Shown here one piece after another: positions 20,166-30,460 of a stretch of DNA of 64,000 nucleotides. The stretch's first letter is position 1; each line of letters opens with the position of its first letter. Location of the stretch: the NCBI RefSeq assembly GCF_036373705.1, contig NW_027102663.1, positions 124,001 through 188,000 of the forward strand. The letters are read 5' to 3'. Source of the stretch: Amia ocellicauda (taxonomy: Eukaryota > Chordata > Actinopteri > Amiiformes > Amiidae). The position numbers and the translations under genes were made by a program. A model generated the notes under the pieces. That model was given only the letters and a program-made list of their open reading frames with translations. It was not told where the DNA came from and did no database searches.

Positions 20166-20826
20166 CGGTGGTTTTGATAACAGACTTCAACACCCTTTCT
20201 CCTGTATTATAGCCGGTCCCTCCAATTCGGGGAAGAGCTATCTTATAAAGAACATCATAGAAGATGTGGACGCAACCGTGTCCCAAGCTCTTGACAACAT
20301 AGTGTGGTGTTTCTCTTGCTTGCAACCTCTCTACGATGATTTGGCTTCGAAAAAAAATAATCTGAAATTTGTGCAAGGTCTCCACGCCTCGTTGTGTGAC
20401 GATGACTTGTTCCCGCCCGGTCAAACTAATCTAGTGATCCTTGATGACCTGATGGAGCAGGCCGGTGACAACAGTGAAGTGGAAAAAGCTTTCACAAAGT
20501 ACACTCATCATAGGAATTTAAGTATTATTTATTTAGTTCAAAATCTATTTTTTCAAGGTAAAAAAAGCCGCACTATTAATTTAAATGCCAATTATATAAT
20601 TCTTTTTAAAAACCCCAGAGATAAACTACAGGTCACCGTCTTGGCTCGTCAAATGTACCCTAACCAGACCAAGTTCTTTTTGGAGGCATTTGAGGATGCC
20701 ACCAAAAAACCCTACGGGTACTTGATTGCGGACTTAAAAGTACAAACCCCAGAAGACTTTCGCCTCAGAACAGGTTTGTGCCCGCCTGATTGGCCGGCAG
20801 TGTATGTGCTAAAGAAAAGGAAATAA
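20155..20826 (+). CDS. Packaging ATPase, copy B
   Basis: Open, 223 residues, with Walker A lysine 27 and the DD of Walker B intact. It differs from copy A by a few substitutions such as WCFSCLQ for WCYSCWQ. Confidence 0.92.
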   Translation: MDISGGFDNRLQHPFSCIIAGPSNSGKSYLIKNIIEDVDATVSQALDNIVWCFSCLQPLYDDLASKKNNLKFVQGLHASLCDDDLFPPGQTNLVILDDLMEQAGDNSEVEKAFTKYTHHRNLSIIYLVQNLFFQGKKSRTINLNANYIILFKNPRDKLQVTVLARQMYPNQTKFFLEAFEDATKKPYGYLIADLKVQTPEDFRLRTGLCPPDWPAVYVLKKRK

Positions 20827-20832
20827 ATAAGA

Positions 20833-21168
20833 ATGTCTGTTCGGATTAAAAGAAATCTGCCGCTTTTGCAAATGTTATTTGAGGGGAGCCCGCGCCATAG
20901 GAAAGCTGTGCTGGCAGGGGCCCCCTCGGATTTGATCGAGACCCTGTGTGAAATAGCTTTTAACATCTTACGCGGTAATATACCCCTAACCCCTTCTCAA
21001 CATTCTAAACTCAAAAAACAAAAAGCGGTTATCAAGATCATCGCTAATAAGAAGTATTCTATTAAAAGAAAAAGAAAGAAGATTAATCAAACCGGGGGTT
21101 TTATAGGACCGCTGTTGAGCATATCCGTGCCTTTCCTAACCAGTCTTCTAGCTTCCAGAGTGGGTTAA
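20833..21168 (+). CDS. Small basic hydrophobic-tailed protein, copy B
   Basis: Open, 111 residues, one substitution in the hydrophobic tail (LLSISV). It starts six bases after the ATPase stop and ends two bases before the next ATG, as in a compact late gene block. Confidence 0.75.
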   Translation: MSVRIKRNLPLLQMLFEGSPRHRKAVLAGAPSDLIETLCEIAFNILRGNIPLTPSQHSKLKKQKAVIKIIANKKYSIKRKRKKINQTGGFIGPLLSISVPFLTSLLASRVG

Positions 21169-21170
21169 TA

Positions 21171-21914
21171 ATGGAATATGCTCAGAAAATGTTCTTGATC
21201 CCTCAGGAGCAGCTTGAGAAACTGAGAAAAAATGTTGTCGGGCCAGAGCCCATTAGACAAACGGCCGAAAACAACCTGGACTCTGAAATGAAAGCTATAC
21301 AGGCCAGGGCCGATTTAAATCAGTATTCCAAAGCCCAGTTGTATACCAACACGTTACAGCGCTACCTCCGTCTGGTTAGACAGGGTGAAAAAGATCAAAA
21401 CATTTTAACTTTAACCATGGCCTCTCAAGAAAATGGTTCTGGGGCTGATGCGGGGGGTACGGTTGATAAAGATGTTGCGGTGACCGAACCTGTTGAGAGT
21501 TCAGAGGGAGATGTTGTAACGGATGTTTTGAGAAACATGCCGGCCAGAAGCAAAAGACATGCACAATATATCCTGCACAAAATGGTTCAGAAACCGCGGG
21601 TAACGGCTTGGAATGAACAGGGTGAATTTGTTTTTAAAGGACAACTGATCAAAGGTTCACACATGTTTGATTTGTTGAAGAGTGTCACTAGCACTAATAA
21701 GGTACCCGATAGTCGCCGACCTGTAGGCTGGAATGCTTTCCTACAGGCGATGGCCTGTCTGAACATGCCCCAATCCACAGTTCCTAACCAGGTAACGCGA
21801 CAAAAAATCCGTCTGTGTAAAGAGGTGGAGCCTGATCTGACTCCGATATCTCATTACTCTGACCGTGCTGAGCGACCATCCTCAGGATCTATCCATCGTT
21901 GGGAAGCTTATTAA
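21171..21914 (+). CDS. Conserved 247-residue Polinton protein, copy B (open)
   Basis: The N-terminal 80 residues are helical and charged (MFLIPQEQLEKLRKN, then LQRYLRLVRQ). A low-complexity linker follows (residues 83-120, with GSGADAGG). The C-terminal half contains RNMPARSKRHAQYILHKM and a segment with KVPDSRRPVGWNAF. Proteins with a similar MFL(I/V)PQ start occur next to the ATPase in other animal Polintons, to my recollection, without an assigned role. Position after ATPase and basic protein suggests a virion or scaffold component, which is inference. Open in B and D only. Confidence 0.78.
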   Translation: MEYAQKMFLIPQEQLEKLRKNVVGPEPIRQTAENNLDSEMKAIQARADLNQYSKAQLYTNTLQRYLRLVRQGEKDQNILTLTMASQENGSGADAGGTVDKDVAVTEPVESSEGDVVTDVLRNMPARSKRHAQYILHKMVQKPRVTAWNEQGEFVFKGQLIKGSHMFDLLKSVTSTNKVPDSRRPVGWNAFLQAMACLNMPQSTVPNQVTRQKIRLCKEVEPDLTPISHYSDRAERPSSGSIHRWEAY

Positions 21915-22093
21915 TCTCATGTTTTTATTTGTCTCCCCTGTAAATAATGACCCGACAAACAATTTTATTTTTTATTTTTTTTAATTTCAAATGTTGTACA
22001 TTTATTTATAACATAAACTCTGCTTTGTATAAGAATTGTGTTGAATAAAAACAAAACTAATGATTCAAAAGCTGTTTTCATTATTTTTTCACC
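21915..22093. terminator. Convergent poly(A) region, copy B
   Basis: AATAAA on + (about 22044) and TTTATT clusters (21965-22010) for the minus strand. Confidence 0.65.
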
Positions 22094-22651
22094 TTAACAT
22101 GCATGACATCTTTTAAAATCCTCACAAGAACACCCCATCTGTATACATGGCTGGCTAGGGTTGTAAGTCATTGTGTTATAAGGGGGGGTCCACAGTGTCC
22201 TGACAAACTCTGCCACTTTTTTATCATTTTGGCCTAAATCCTCACTGTACAAGGCCATAATATCGGGGTATGACCTTCCTTTAGATCTATGATATAAGAA
22301 AAACACACAGTGCTGACCACAAGTGAAGGTCTGAAGACTTTGTACTTGACGACCGCTGTAAATGGTTTCTTGACAGTTGTTGAGCAGAAAGTTATTGATC
22401 TTCCGAGGAAAAGGTCTGAAATCCGGGGGGTTTGCATAGGAATCAAAAAATTCACCACGGTGGTCCTCCCTTAGATAAATAGCCAGCCAATGTTCTCCGG
22501 GCATATTTTTAGGGTGTGTGTTGATTATGTACATTGCAGGTAAATTCTTGATCTTAAATTTAGGCAGCTGATCGCAGGCGTAGACTCCTTGAAACAGTTT
22601 CCGTGAGCCGGCCAGGGCATTCATGATGTGGTTGAGCTCTCTGGTGTTCAT
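22094..22651 (-). CDS. Adenain-type cysteine protease, copy B
   Basis: Open, 185 residues, with His 54, Asp 70, Gln 113 and Cys 115. It has PPDFRPFPRK where A differs slightly. Start MNTREL follows the MCP stop directly. Confidence 0.88.
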   Translation of the reverse strand: MNTRELNHIMNALAGSRKLFQGVYACDQLPKFKIKNLPAMYIINTHPKNMPGEHWLAIYLREDHRGEFFDSYANPPDFRPFPRKINNFLLNNCQETIYSGRQVQSLQTFTCGQHCVFFLYHRSKGRSYPDIMALYSEDLGQNDKKVAEFVRTLWTPPYNTMTYNPSQPCIQMGCSCEDFKRCHAC

Positions 22652-22652
22652 T

Positions 22653-23968
22653 TTAATAATAATCATACATAACGTTTCTCCTCTGATTCACCTCAATAAT
22701 GTTGTCAAACACAGCATACACGACCATATTTACAGTGTGTGGTAGAGGCTGCTTGAAACGCATCTCCAAACGCATATTGCCCGTCTTCATCAGTGAAATA
22801 TGTTGTCCACACTCTTCGTCAGGGGTCAGGTTTAAACCATACAGGGTGTAACCGCTGCAGTATTCCCGGCGATCGATCAGCAGAGTTTGATCCTTGAGAT
22901 GGCGACCCGTAGCCAGTACTAGACTGTAATATTCACGAACCGCATTGCCGTTTTCAAAGTCAGGTTGAAAAGGTCTGGATGGAACCTGCACACCATCGAC
23001 GTACAACGCTATAAATTCCGCGTTATAATGTTTAAAGTTAAAGGGGTTCTTGTTGTAAACCCCGGTAAATGCATCATTATCCACGAGACCTATAATAACC
23101 TGTTTTGGGAGCTGTCCTAGAAACAGATTTTCCTGGTTCATCACCCGTGTCCCTGCGGGGATACTGTGGACTTTCATATAGACTCTTTCGATCGGGTACT
23201 TGGCGTTTGCCGTCATTAACGCCTGCGCGTGTCCTAGTTTAACCGCCGGGGAGACGGACACTTTTTTCACAAACAGCGAGGCCGATAATATGGTCAGTTT
23301 ATATTTTTCCGTATCAGGGGTCATCAGACAAAAAGCACTTTTACTACGGATCATTTTAATTTTAATGTCTACCCCGTTGAGCATGAGTTTTTCTTGGAAA
23401 AATATGTCTGCATGGATATGCCCCATTAGCTCAAAGGTCCTCCCTTCTGTTGAAGAGGCCGTTCTTTTTTGCAAACCCTTATTGAGTCCCTCTGGATCCT
23501 TGTCGTCCATAGCTTCCGGGATGTCTTTGAAGAGAAGGCCGGGGCTGAACTGTTTGCTTAGGGTCTCCTCACTATAATTAAGGATACACTCCATCATGGC
23601 TCTATAGGGGTAAGTATTGCTGCTTTGACTAATGAGCCGATCTCCAAGGGTCACATCCACCTGTGAAAACATGGTGGCCACCGGGTAATTGATTAATTGA
23701 TGACCCCAGCGTTGGCCGTCTTCTCGATTGCATCGCCATCCTAATCAGTCACTTTACAGTTCATTAAAATAAATGTGTTTTTCAAATCAATATAATCCTC
23801 GCCATTGCCAGCTATAAAAAACTCCAGAGGGGCCGTGTCTGAAATTGCAGAAAGAGGGGGAATCTCTACATATATGATCTTATCTATACTCGTTTGAGTG
23901 TATGGAACTGTAAACAGATCCAGTTCTGATTTGACGCATTCTTCCGATAGACTGTGGACAAAAGACAT
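22653..23968 (-). pseudogene. Major capsid protein, copy B
   Basis: The C-terminal 342 codons (22653-23681) are open. Near 23741 the TAG shared with copy A interrupts the frame, and a private 8-base insertion near 23690 (a duplicated ATTGATTA-like stretch) shifts it again. The first 70 residues are open from MSFVHSLSEE. Confidence 0.88.
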
Positions 23969-23970
23969 GT

Positions 23971-24459
23971 TTAAAAGATGTATCCTGAGGCTCTATTTTT
24001 CTTTCTTTGAGACTTTCTTTTTGCAGGTTTTTTCTTGTGCTGCTTCCTTCTCCGAGTGTTTCCACGATATGTTGGAGAATGAGAGATTCTTCGTTTTTTG
24101 TTAGCCACGGATCTTCGTCGCCCTGGTGGACACATGCTGTTTCTTCTTTTACCCCCCCTCCTCGCCATTACCATGAGACCCGAACCCTCCTGATGCTCAT
24201 GGCTAGCTGCCCGGTTCATAACATTGGTGAACACGTCACTAACAATATTTTTAGCCGCTGATTTCAAGTGGGGTCTGGCTATAGCAAAGCCTCTCTTAAG
24301 CAGGGGTACGGCCATTCTAAAGAGACCATGAAAGAGTCCTCCTAGACCGGCGCCATACATTGTGGGGGCTCCTACAAAACCGGGCAAGCCGTTCCCGGCT
24401 TGCATCTTGTAATAATCCACATAGGCGCTAGGATCTACATAACCCCTCGAGGTAGCCAT
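23971..24459 (-). CDS. pVI/pX-like minor virion protein, copy B (only open copy)
   Basis: The 162-residue frame starts MATSRGYVDPSAYVDYYKM. A glycine-rich amphipathic segment (GAGLGGLFHGLFRMAVPLLK) is followed by a helix (SAAKNIVSDVFTNVM). The last 55 residues are strongly basic (RRGGKRRN, then KKKPAKRKSQRKK). The layout recalls adenovirus pVI/pX and the analogous minor proteins beside the MCP in Polintons; membrane or DNA binding is inferred from composition. The stop lies three bases before the MCP start. In A, C and D frame changes remove the basic tail. Confidence 0.72.
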   Translation of the reverse strand: MATSRGYVDPSAYVDYYKMQAGNGLPGFVGAPTMYGAGLGGLFHGLFRMAVPLLKRGFAIARPHLKSAAKNIVSDVFTNVMNRAASHEHQEGSGLMVMARRGGKRRNSMCPPGRRRSVANKKRRISHSPTYRGNTRRRKQHKKKPAKRKSQRKKNRASGYIF

Positions 24460-24460
24460 T

Positions 24461-25189
24461 TTAATAATGTACAAACTGTTTCAGGGGTCGAAAATGTAGT
24501 TTGACAATAACTTAACTGAAGCGGAAGGGTACGTTGATTTTCTGATCCGATTTTACTTCGATCGTGATGTTGTCAAAGTGGGTCTTTGAGACTGGTATGT
24601 AGAGTGGCTTGTCATAAGTAATTGTGACCATGTCATTGCTTTTACCTTTAATAAGTACATTTCTCAAAAGGGGGACATAACTATTCCCGACCCTCTGGTG
24701 GGTTATGATATCCGTATACACATAAAGAGTGTAAAAGCCGCCCCACCACTTCTGAGAACCTGCTCTCTGTGTCAGAATAGAACCCTAATATACGCCCCAG
24801 TTGGCCGCTGGTTTGAATGCTAATACCTGGTTTTGACACCTTGTACACTCTTTTTTTAATAGGGTTGTAATATAGCTTGATGTTGGGGGTGCCTTCTGTG
24901 AACTGTTTATGCATCTCATCTAATATTTTATCCACATTGTCATAATAACCTCCTTGTATCGTGAATGTCCATTGATTTTAACATCATCAAAAATGGCGAA
25001 GGTGGCATCCTTATCTTGTAAAACAGCCCAAGTGTAAGGATACTGTATTTCCGCCAACCCCACTTCCCACGACCCCCTTAGATCTATAGATTTTCCAAAT
25101 TGTACCGTGTAACTGGATATTTCATTTTTAGGGTATATATCGAGAGAGGCGTTACTGGGTAGAGTCACGTAGAAGGCTCCTGATTCCAT
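24461..25189 (-). pseudogene. Penton-like minor capsid protein, copy B
   Basis: It carries the frame break common to all copies (near 24755), the 5-base deletion shared with A (near 24977) and a private early stop (about 24512) shortly after NVPFRF. The LPSNASLDIYPKNE start region is intact. Confidence 0.8.
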
Positions 25190-25235
25190 CTTAAGTATCG
25201 AAAGTAATGCCCCCAACACACCCGCGGGCAAGTTG

Positions 25236-26327
25236 TTATAAGGATTGAATATCGCAAACCTGTTGTTCCGGGACCCAACTATTGAACTTTTCAGGCCATC
25301 CAAGCCATTTCACCAACACATATTTTTTCCGGTTCTGGGTTTTTTCAGCTAATATCTTTTCAACTCTGTATACACTGTCTTTACCCACAATATTTTTTTG
25401 TAACTCGGCTTCGTAAAACGTTCCTTCTATATCCTCCCCGTCATAGTCTTTTAACCGGTACACGGGGGGGTCTCTAGCCAACTGTTAGGTAACTGTAAAA
25501 TATTCGTCAGAAAATGTTTGTTCATAACCTTTGGCAAAAGTACTCCTTAGCTTTGAAACGCGAACCACATCACCGATGTTGAACTTATAAGTAGTTTTTC
25601 CCTTCTTAATAAATGGTCCGTATAATTTTTTATAGACCTTAAAAGAATTACTTTGATCAACATCTATAGGCTTCATTTTAATACTGGTGTGATACCCTTG
25701 GTTGTAAGCATCGATAAAATCCTGAACTTTATCAAAATACTTGAACGTGTTGACCGCTGTAAAATATCTCCACATTTTGGTCTTTATGGTGTGGTTAAAC
25801 CTCTCCACTACCGATGATTTAAGCTCATTACCGGTGGTGAAATGATGTATTTTGTGTCTCTTCAGTAGATTCTGAAATTCTCTGTTGAGAAACTCTTTTC
25901 CTTTATCAGTCTGCAGTTTTTTAGGACATCGACCCTGGGACAATATATCCTCAAAGGCCCTTGTCACCGCCCGACCTGTTTTATTATGTAGAATGCGAGC
26001 CCAGGCATATTTTGATTACACATCGATACACATCAACATCAATTTGTGACCATTGTTATGTTTTGATAAATTTGACATATCGACTAGATCCATTTGCCAT
26101 TGTGAGTCTATGTCAGTTGCATATACGCGGTTTCTTTTAAAGTTAATCCTGAGAGGTTTATGAAAGGTATAGGCGTCTTGTTCCCGTAACCATTCTGAAA
26201 CAACCACATCATTAACCTTCACTCCGGCCTCAGCGAGTCCTCTTTGAAAACCCTTCTTACCCGCCAAACCCCCGATCTTGGCTGGGTTGTAGTATAGTTC
26301 CTGCATTTGGGGAGCTTGCCGAGTCAT
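25236..26327 (-). pseudogene. int: Chromodomain integrase, copy B
   Basis: Two private stops split the gene: TAA near 26016 just after the LMLMCIDV strand and TAA near 25484 before the chromodomain half. The catalytic Asp and Glu codons themselves are present. Confidence 0.9.
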
Positions 26328-26365
26328 TCTGTCAAATAACCAAACAGACCCACACTATGCGCAAA

Positions 26366-26851
26366 TACCCCTTTTTAGACATTTGAGAAAAGTATTACAT
26401 ACACAACAATTTTTTCTACGGTCCAGACAAAAAGAAATCAGATGATTGGTTACTTGATCTATATCAACAAATATACCTGTTTCTTTATCTTGTAGGCACA
26501 CACCTCAGTTACATATGTAAATAAAACAACAATATGACCTATTTTAAAAGTAAACAGAGGTGTATTAAACATGCTCAGTAAAAGGTCATACAGATGTTGA
26601 TGAAATGGCCTAATATCATTCTTGGCCCCCTTGAGCGCTTCATCCCAGTGTTCGTATCCCCCGGTCTTTGTTACAGCAGCCATTCACTTTTCCAGGTTTG
26701 AAAGTTGATCCTCATCGATGGTTAAATCTGTAGAGAAAAGGCTCGCGTTGGCTACTTTTCTGTCAAGCACATGGTGTAATAGCGCTCTCAGGTTAGCTGC
26801 AGAGTGTTGATGACAGAACCAGTTGCAGAAGCAGTCCAGAACATTCCCCAT
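26366..26851 (-). pseudogene. Two-exon small gene, copy B
   Basis: Exon 1 (26477-26851) contains the TGA also seen in A and C. A deletion of about 46 bases at 26366 removes the end of exon 2 with its stop codon and the AATAAA. Confidence 0.5.
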
Positions 26852-26863
26852 GTTCAAAGTCCC

Positions 26864-27712
26864 TTAGTTCAGGTCAGAGTCTTAATCAGTGTCGTAGATG
26901 TCGAATTCTTCGTCGCTGCCCCCAGCTTTAACTTCTTTACGGAAGAAATAAGCTTTTAGCTTGCCAGCGGTTTTTCTACTCGGCTCATCCAGGTCATTGA
27001 GCAGCTGCCCAAGTTTCTCTATTATAAACGGCTCCTTTTTCAGCTCCAGCAAAATCTCATCTATGATTTTCTGGACTTGTCCCGCAGTGACATGTATGTG
27101 GGAGTAAGACAGTGACTTGATTAGTGCCGGTTTCAGCCACGGTTTGTTCAGTCTTCTGTAAAACACGTTGAAATAGAACAGGAAATAGTAACGGTCTGGT
27201 TCAAACAAACAACTGTGTCTCAACTGACTGGGGTGATTCACTTCACACCCCCGACAGACTTCTTTCAGAGCTCGGTCGATGAGAGCACTCAGAATATACA
27301 CCAGGGTGCTTTTAACGACTCTGCTTACTTGGTCACATACCCCGGGCATAAATCCTGCGTCTTCATCACGCCCCCGGGACAGTCCGATGCTCATTGGGTC
27401 GCCTGGTGGTTTGTGGGGTGTTTCTCCATCCATTGGACTGACCCCCTCCTGAGACGCACAGAAGGTAGACAGTTCGGCAAAATCGAGGCCCTCCATGAGC
27501 TCCAGAGGCTGGGGATCCCCGAGACTCATTTGGTCATCCATCGCACCTCATGTTGTTTCGTCCTGAGGGACCGGGGTTTGAGGTCTTGGAGGGTAACCAC
27601 AGTCAGAGGGTTCCGGAGTGTATACAAAATCTGGGGAATAGAACCAGGGGTGATCCCGGGTTTGAAGAGGCCTGTAGAGCCTGTCGACGTCCGCAGCTTT
27701 CGGGTAAGACAT
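26864..27712 (-). pseudogene. Cys/His-motif accessory protein, copy B
   Basis: A TGC to TGA change near 27548 interrupts the N-terminal third, and a TAA near 26882 removes the last six residues of the acidic tail. The Cys/His motif is intact. Confidence 0.7.
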
Positions 27713-27790
27713 TCTCTTTAATTTTAAACCATGAATGAATTATTGCGCCTTTTATCCTATCTCTTCACTACGTCACGACACACCGCCCTC
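27713..27790 (-). promoter_or_regulatory. Promoter of the Cys/His-motif gene, copy B
   Basis: GC box, TGACGTA and GATAAAAG on the minus strand, as in copy A. Confidence 0.6.
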
Positions 27791-28323
27791 TTAGAAGAGA
27801 GTAGCCCCTGAGCCGTCAGACGGCGTCAAACATAATTTCAGTAACCTGTTTTTCTGGATCCTCCACACCCCCTTCAATAGGGTTTGTAATCAGGGTACTG
27901 CTAAACAAAACCTTACGATCTGTAGTTAGAGATAGACTCTTCACCACTCTACCGTAGTTCTGCAAGCTTTCCCATTCACCACCTTTCAAAACCCTGAGTC
28001 GGAGACTCCATTTCGCATTCTCTTGGACCCTCTTGCAAGCCTTCTAGAGTCTTATCCCCAAGCCCCAGATCTCTCCAGGCCATCACCTTCAACCAGTCCT
28101 CATAAGAGTATTCAATTACCGTCTCAAAAGGTTCCAACGTACCCTCCTTCTCTCCCAAAGCAAAAATCTCCACTCCAACATAACTGGGATCCCTTTTAAA
28201 GCGGTAACCCCGTCGAGCCCCCCAGAACAACACCCAGGAGCGTTCAATCTTCAAATTGGTGAGTACAGGAACCCTTGCCCGGGATTGTTTCTTGCGGGGT
28301 TTCATGTTGATGTCGCTGGACAT
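27791..28323 (-). pseudogene. Right-most orphan gene, copy B (native 5' end, internal deletion)
   Basis: The native N-terminus is visible here: MSSDINMKPRKKQSRARVP, a basic leader followed by WVLFWGARRGYRFKRDPSYV. A deletion of about 185 bases at 27820 removes most of the acidic tail region, and an extra base near 27979 shifts the frame. No family recognised. Confidence 0.65.
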
Positions 28324-28441
28324 GTTGAAGAAGCGGGATGTTTCAGAAGCTGAGAATTAAAGAGGTATTGCCTAAAAGCAGCGCGGGTTCTTAAATAGAG
28401 AGGAGAGTTTCGGGGCGTTGCCTTCAGAGGGGTGGGGGTAT
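28324..28441 (-). promoter_or_regulatory. Promoter of the right-most gene, copy B
   Basis: A TATA-like CTCTATTTAAG (minus strand, 28390-28400) lies about 70 bases before the ATG at 28323, next to the TIR with its TGACGTA elements. Confidence 0.6.
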
Positions 28442-28626
28442 TTATGGGTGGCCTTGTTGTTCAGGGTTTTATGGGTGTACACTTTCTGACGGATATGACG
28501 TAGGAATAATTAAGGAAATAACTCTACCTAAAATCACGCCCCCCAATTATGACGTAGGAATATTAATAAGCTTAGGGCATACGTCATAACAAAATAGGCC
28601 GCGCCCAAAAAACCCTACTATCTACT
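28442..28626 (-). repeat. Right terminal inverted repeat, copy B
   Basis: Inverse of 12371-12555, ending CCTACTATCTACT. Three TGACGTA-type elements and two GC-rich boxes are conserved. Confidence 0.95.
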
Positions 28627-28632
28627 CTTATG
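28627..28632 (+). repeat. Target site duplication, right of copy B (CTTATG)
   Basis: Matches 12365-12370 and is followed by TAGTTGAAGGCGCAG, the array sequence expected after an intact target. Confidence 0.92.
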
Positions 28633-28921
28633 TAGTTGAAGGCGCAGTATAGCTCTGATAGTCTGGTGGTGACGGAAGACCACCAGCCGTTTGAACAAGC
28701 CATTCAGCATCACCTTGTTGGGCTAAGTGCAGGCACTGTCAGAGCGCAGGGCGTCCTGCCTTTGAAAGAGTTTCCAAAGTGTCCTGATGTGCCCTTGAGC
28801 AATGCAAAATAGGTCAGTGAAAATAGAAACCTTTATCTCACAGGGTGGCCCACGGGAAACGCCTGTGCGCGTTTTACCAGCCTGCTTCGATGGGAGCCAT
28901 TTGAAACACCAGGACGCGTTG

Positions 28922-28994
28922 GTTTCCGTAGTGTAGTGGCTATCACGTTCGCCTCACACGCGATAGGTCCCCGGTTCGAAACCGGGCGGAAACA
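28922..28994 (+). tRNA. tRNA-Val (CAC), best preserved copy
   Basis: Acceptor, D and T arms pair, box A (TAGTGTAGTGGCTATC) and box B (GGTTCGAAACC) are perfect, and the anticodon loop is CTCACAC. One mismatch closes the anticodon stem (GCGAT). Length is 73 without CCA, as for eukaryotic nuclear genes. Confidence 0.93.
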
Positions 28995-29535
28995 ACCCGC
29001 GGTGCGCGCTTGCCAGTGCTTTGTTACCCGTCCTCATCTCTCTGCCCCATGGCCGGCCTAAGTTTTCTATTCCTCGGAGTGGCAAGAAATCATAACCTTG
29101 AGAACAAACGATCGCAGAAGGGTAGCTTTGCGAGGCGCTGGAACCGACACTTTTAAAATCGATACATGTTGTTGCTGTTACAATACGACCGTAGCAGGAT
29201 CGGCGACATTGCTGTTACTATTATGTAGTTGAAGGCGCAGTATAGCTCTGATAGTCTGGTGGTGACGGAAGACCACCAGCCGTTTGAACAAGCCATTCAG
29301 CATCACCTTGTTGGGCTAAGTGCAGGCACTGTCAGAGCGCAGGGCGTCCTGCCTTTGAAAGAGTTTCCGTAGTGTCCTGATGTGCCCTTTAGCAATGCCA
29401 AACAGGTCTGTGAAAATGGCATCCTTTCGCGGCAATTCAGACGCCATCTCACAGCCTAGCCGACCTGAAACGCCTGAGCCCGTTTTACCAGCAGGCTTCA
29501 ACGGTAACCGTTTGAAGCAAGAGGCGGCGGTGTCA

Positions 29536-29608
29536 GTTTCCGTAGTGTAGCGGTTATCACGTTCGCCTAACGCCGAAAGGTCCCCGGGTTCGAAACCGGG
29601 CGGAAACA
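29536..29608 (+). tRNA. tRNA-Val (AAC)
   Basis: Nearly intact, but one base is missing in the anticodon stem (AACGCCGAAA) and one G is added in the T stem (CCCCGGGTTCGAAACC). TTTT lies about 20 bases downstream. Confidence 0.85.
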
Positions 29609-29888
29609 GCCTGCTGTGGGCTGGCCCTTTTCGTCCTGCTTGCCCTCGTGGTTCCCCGGAGGCGGTGGGTGGCTTTTCTTCATTGGAGTGCCCGAAATCG
29701 GTGCTTTCAGAGCGTCCGTCCGTCGACAGGTTGAAATTGTAAACGCTGGTGTAGCCACTTTTAATTAAAATCTGATGATGTTGTTGTTGTTGTTCTTGTT
29801 GTTGTTCTTGTTGTCATCGTGGTCGCCGTCATTATTATTGTTAAAGTAAAGCAGTAGTTAGATTTGTTGCTACCGTAAGGTGTAGAAG

Positions 29889-30289
29889 ACAATAGTAGGT
29901 ATGGCGTGTGATATCAAAACATTCAGAATTCTTTTAACTTATATAAAATATAAGCATTGTAAAATAAACCCAAATATCTCTTTTGCGGGGATAAACGCTG
30001 TTCTGAGTAGTTTGTGACTTGTTTAATACCAAACAAAGCATCGCTATAAAAAAAAAAAAGAATCACTGTAAAAGCGCTTGTTATTTTAGATCTTTATAGT
30101 TATTTTCTTGGCTCAGGTTGTTTTTTAGCGCTTATAAAGGCCTGAAATATTCTTAGTGGTTGTTGACTATAGGTCTTGATGCTTAAAAATGTTTTTTTGA
30201 GAGACCAAAAGGTTCTAATAAAAGTTTAGAGTAGAGAGGAGAGAGATCGTCTCCATCTTGGTTTCTATTTGAAATTTGATGCAGTGTCA
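29889..30289. other. Remaining left non-coding region, copy C
   Basis: Equivalent to 13280-13680 in copy B. It contains an A run and no gene that I can support. Confidence 0.55.
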
Positions 30290-30460
30290 TTTTATTGGTT
30301 GGTTTTGATATGTTAATTGGTAACAGGGCGGCACAAAGGCCAGACCAGAACAATGCCTTACAAGCAGATCCGGCATGTGGCCATCAGTATAAGTATGAAG
30401 GTCTGGTCTTCAGCTCGACAGACTCATACTGACCTTTCGATTTAAGACTAAAGATCAACA
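30290..30460 (+). promoter_or_regulatory. Promoter of the spliced gene, copy C
   Basis: Inverted CCAAT boxes and TATAAG at 30388-30393, 68 bases before the ATG. Confidence 0.65.

Larger units (their letters stand above)
12371..28626 (+). mobile_element. Polinton/adintovirus-type element, copy B (complete ends)
   Basis: At 16,256 bp this copy has both terminal inverted repeats and flanking CTTATG duplications. It carries the full gene set in the usual two opposed blocks. Indels relative to the other copies include a 16-base deletion in PolB, a deletion of about 46 bases after the integrase gene (26366) and a deletion of roughly 185 bases in the right-most gene (27820). Open genes are the spliced gene, ATPase, basic protein, 247-residue protein, protease and pVI-like protein. 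Confidence 0.96.
28633..29888 (+). repeat. Host tRNA-Val array block between copies B and C
   Basis: One CAC-type unit and one AAC-type unit with their flanks, ending in a short GAT/TTG/TTC tract (29772-29815). It then passes into copy C at about 29888. Confidence 0.85.

Noticed and set aside
12371..28626. Concatemers of a free virus genome
   Set aside because: Each complete copy is separated from the next by host tRNA array DNA and flanked by a target duplication, so these are integrated copies amplified with host DNA.
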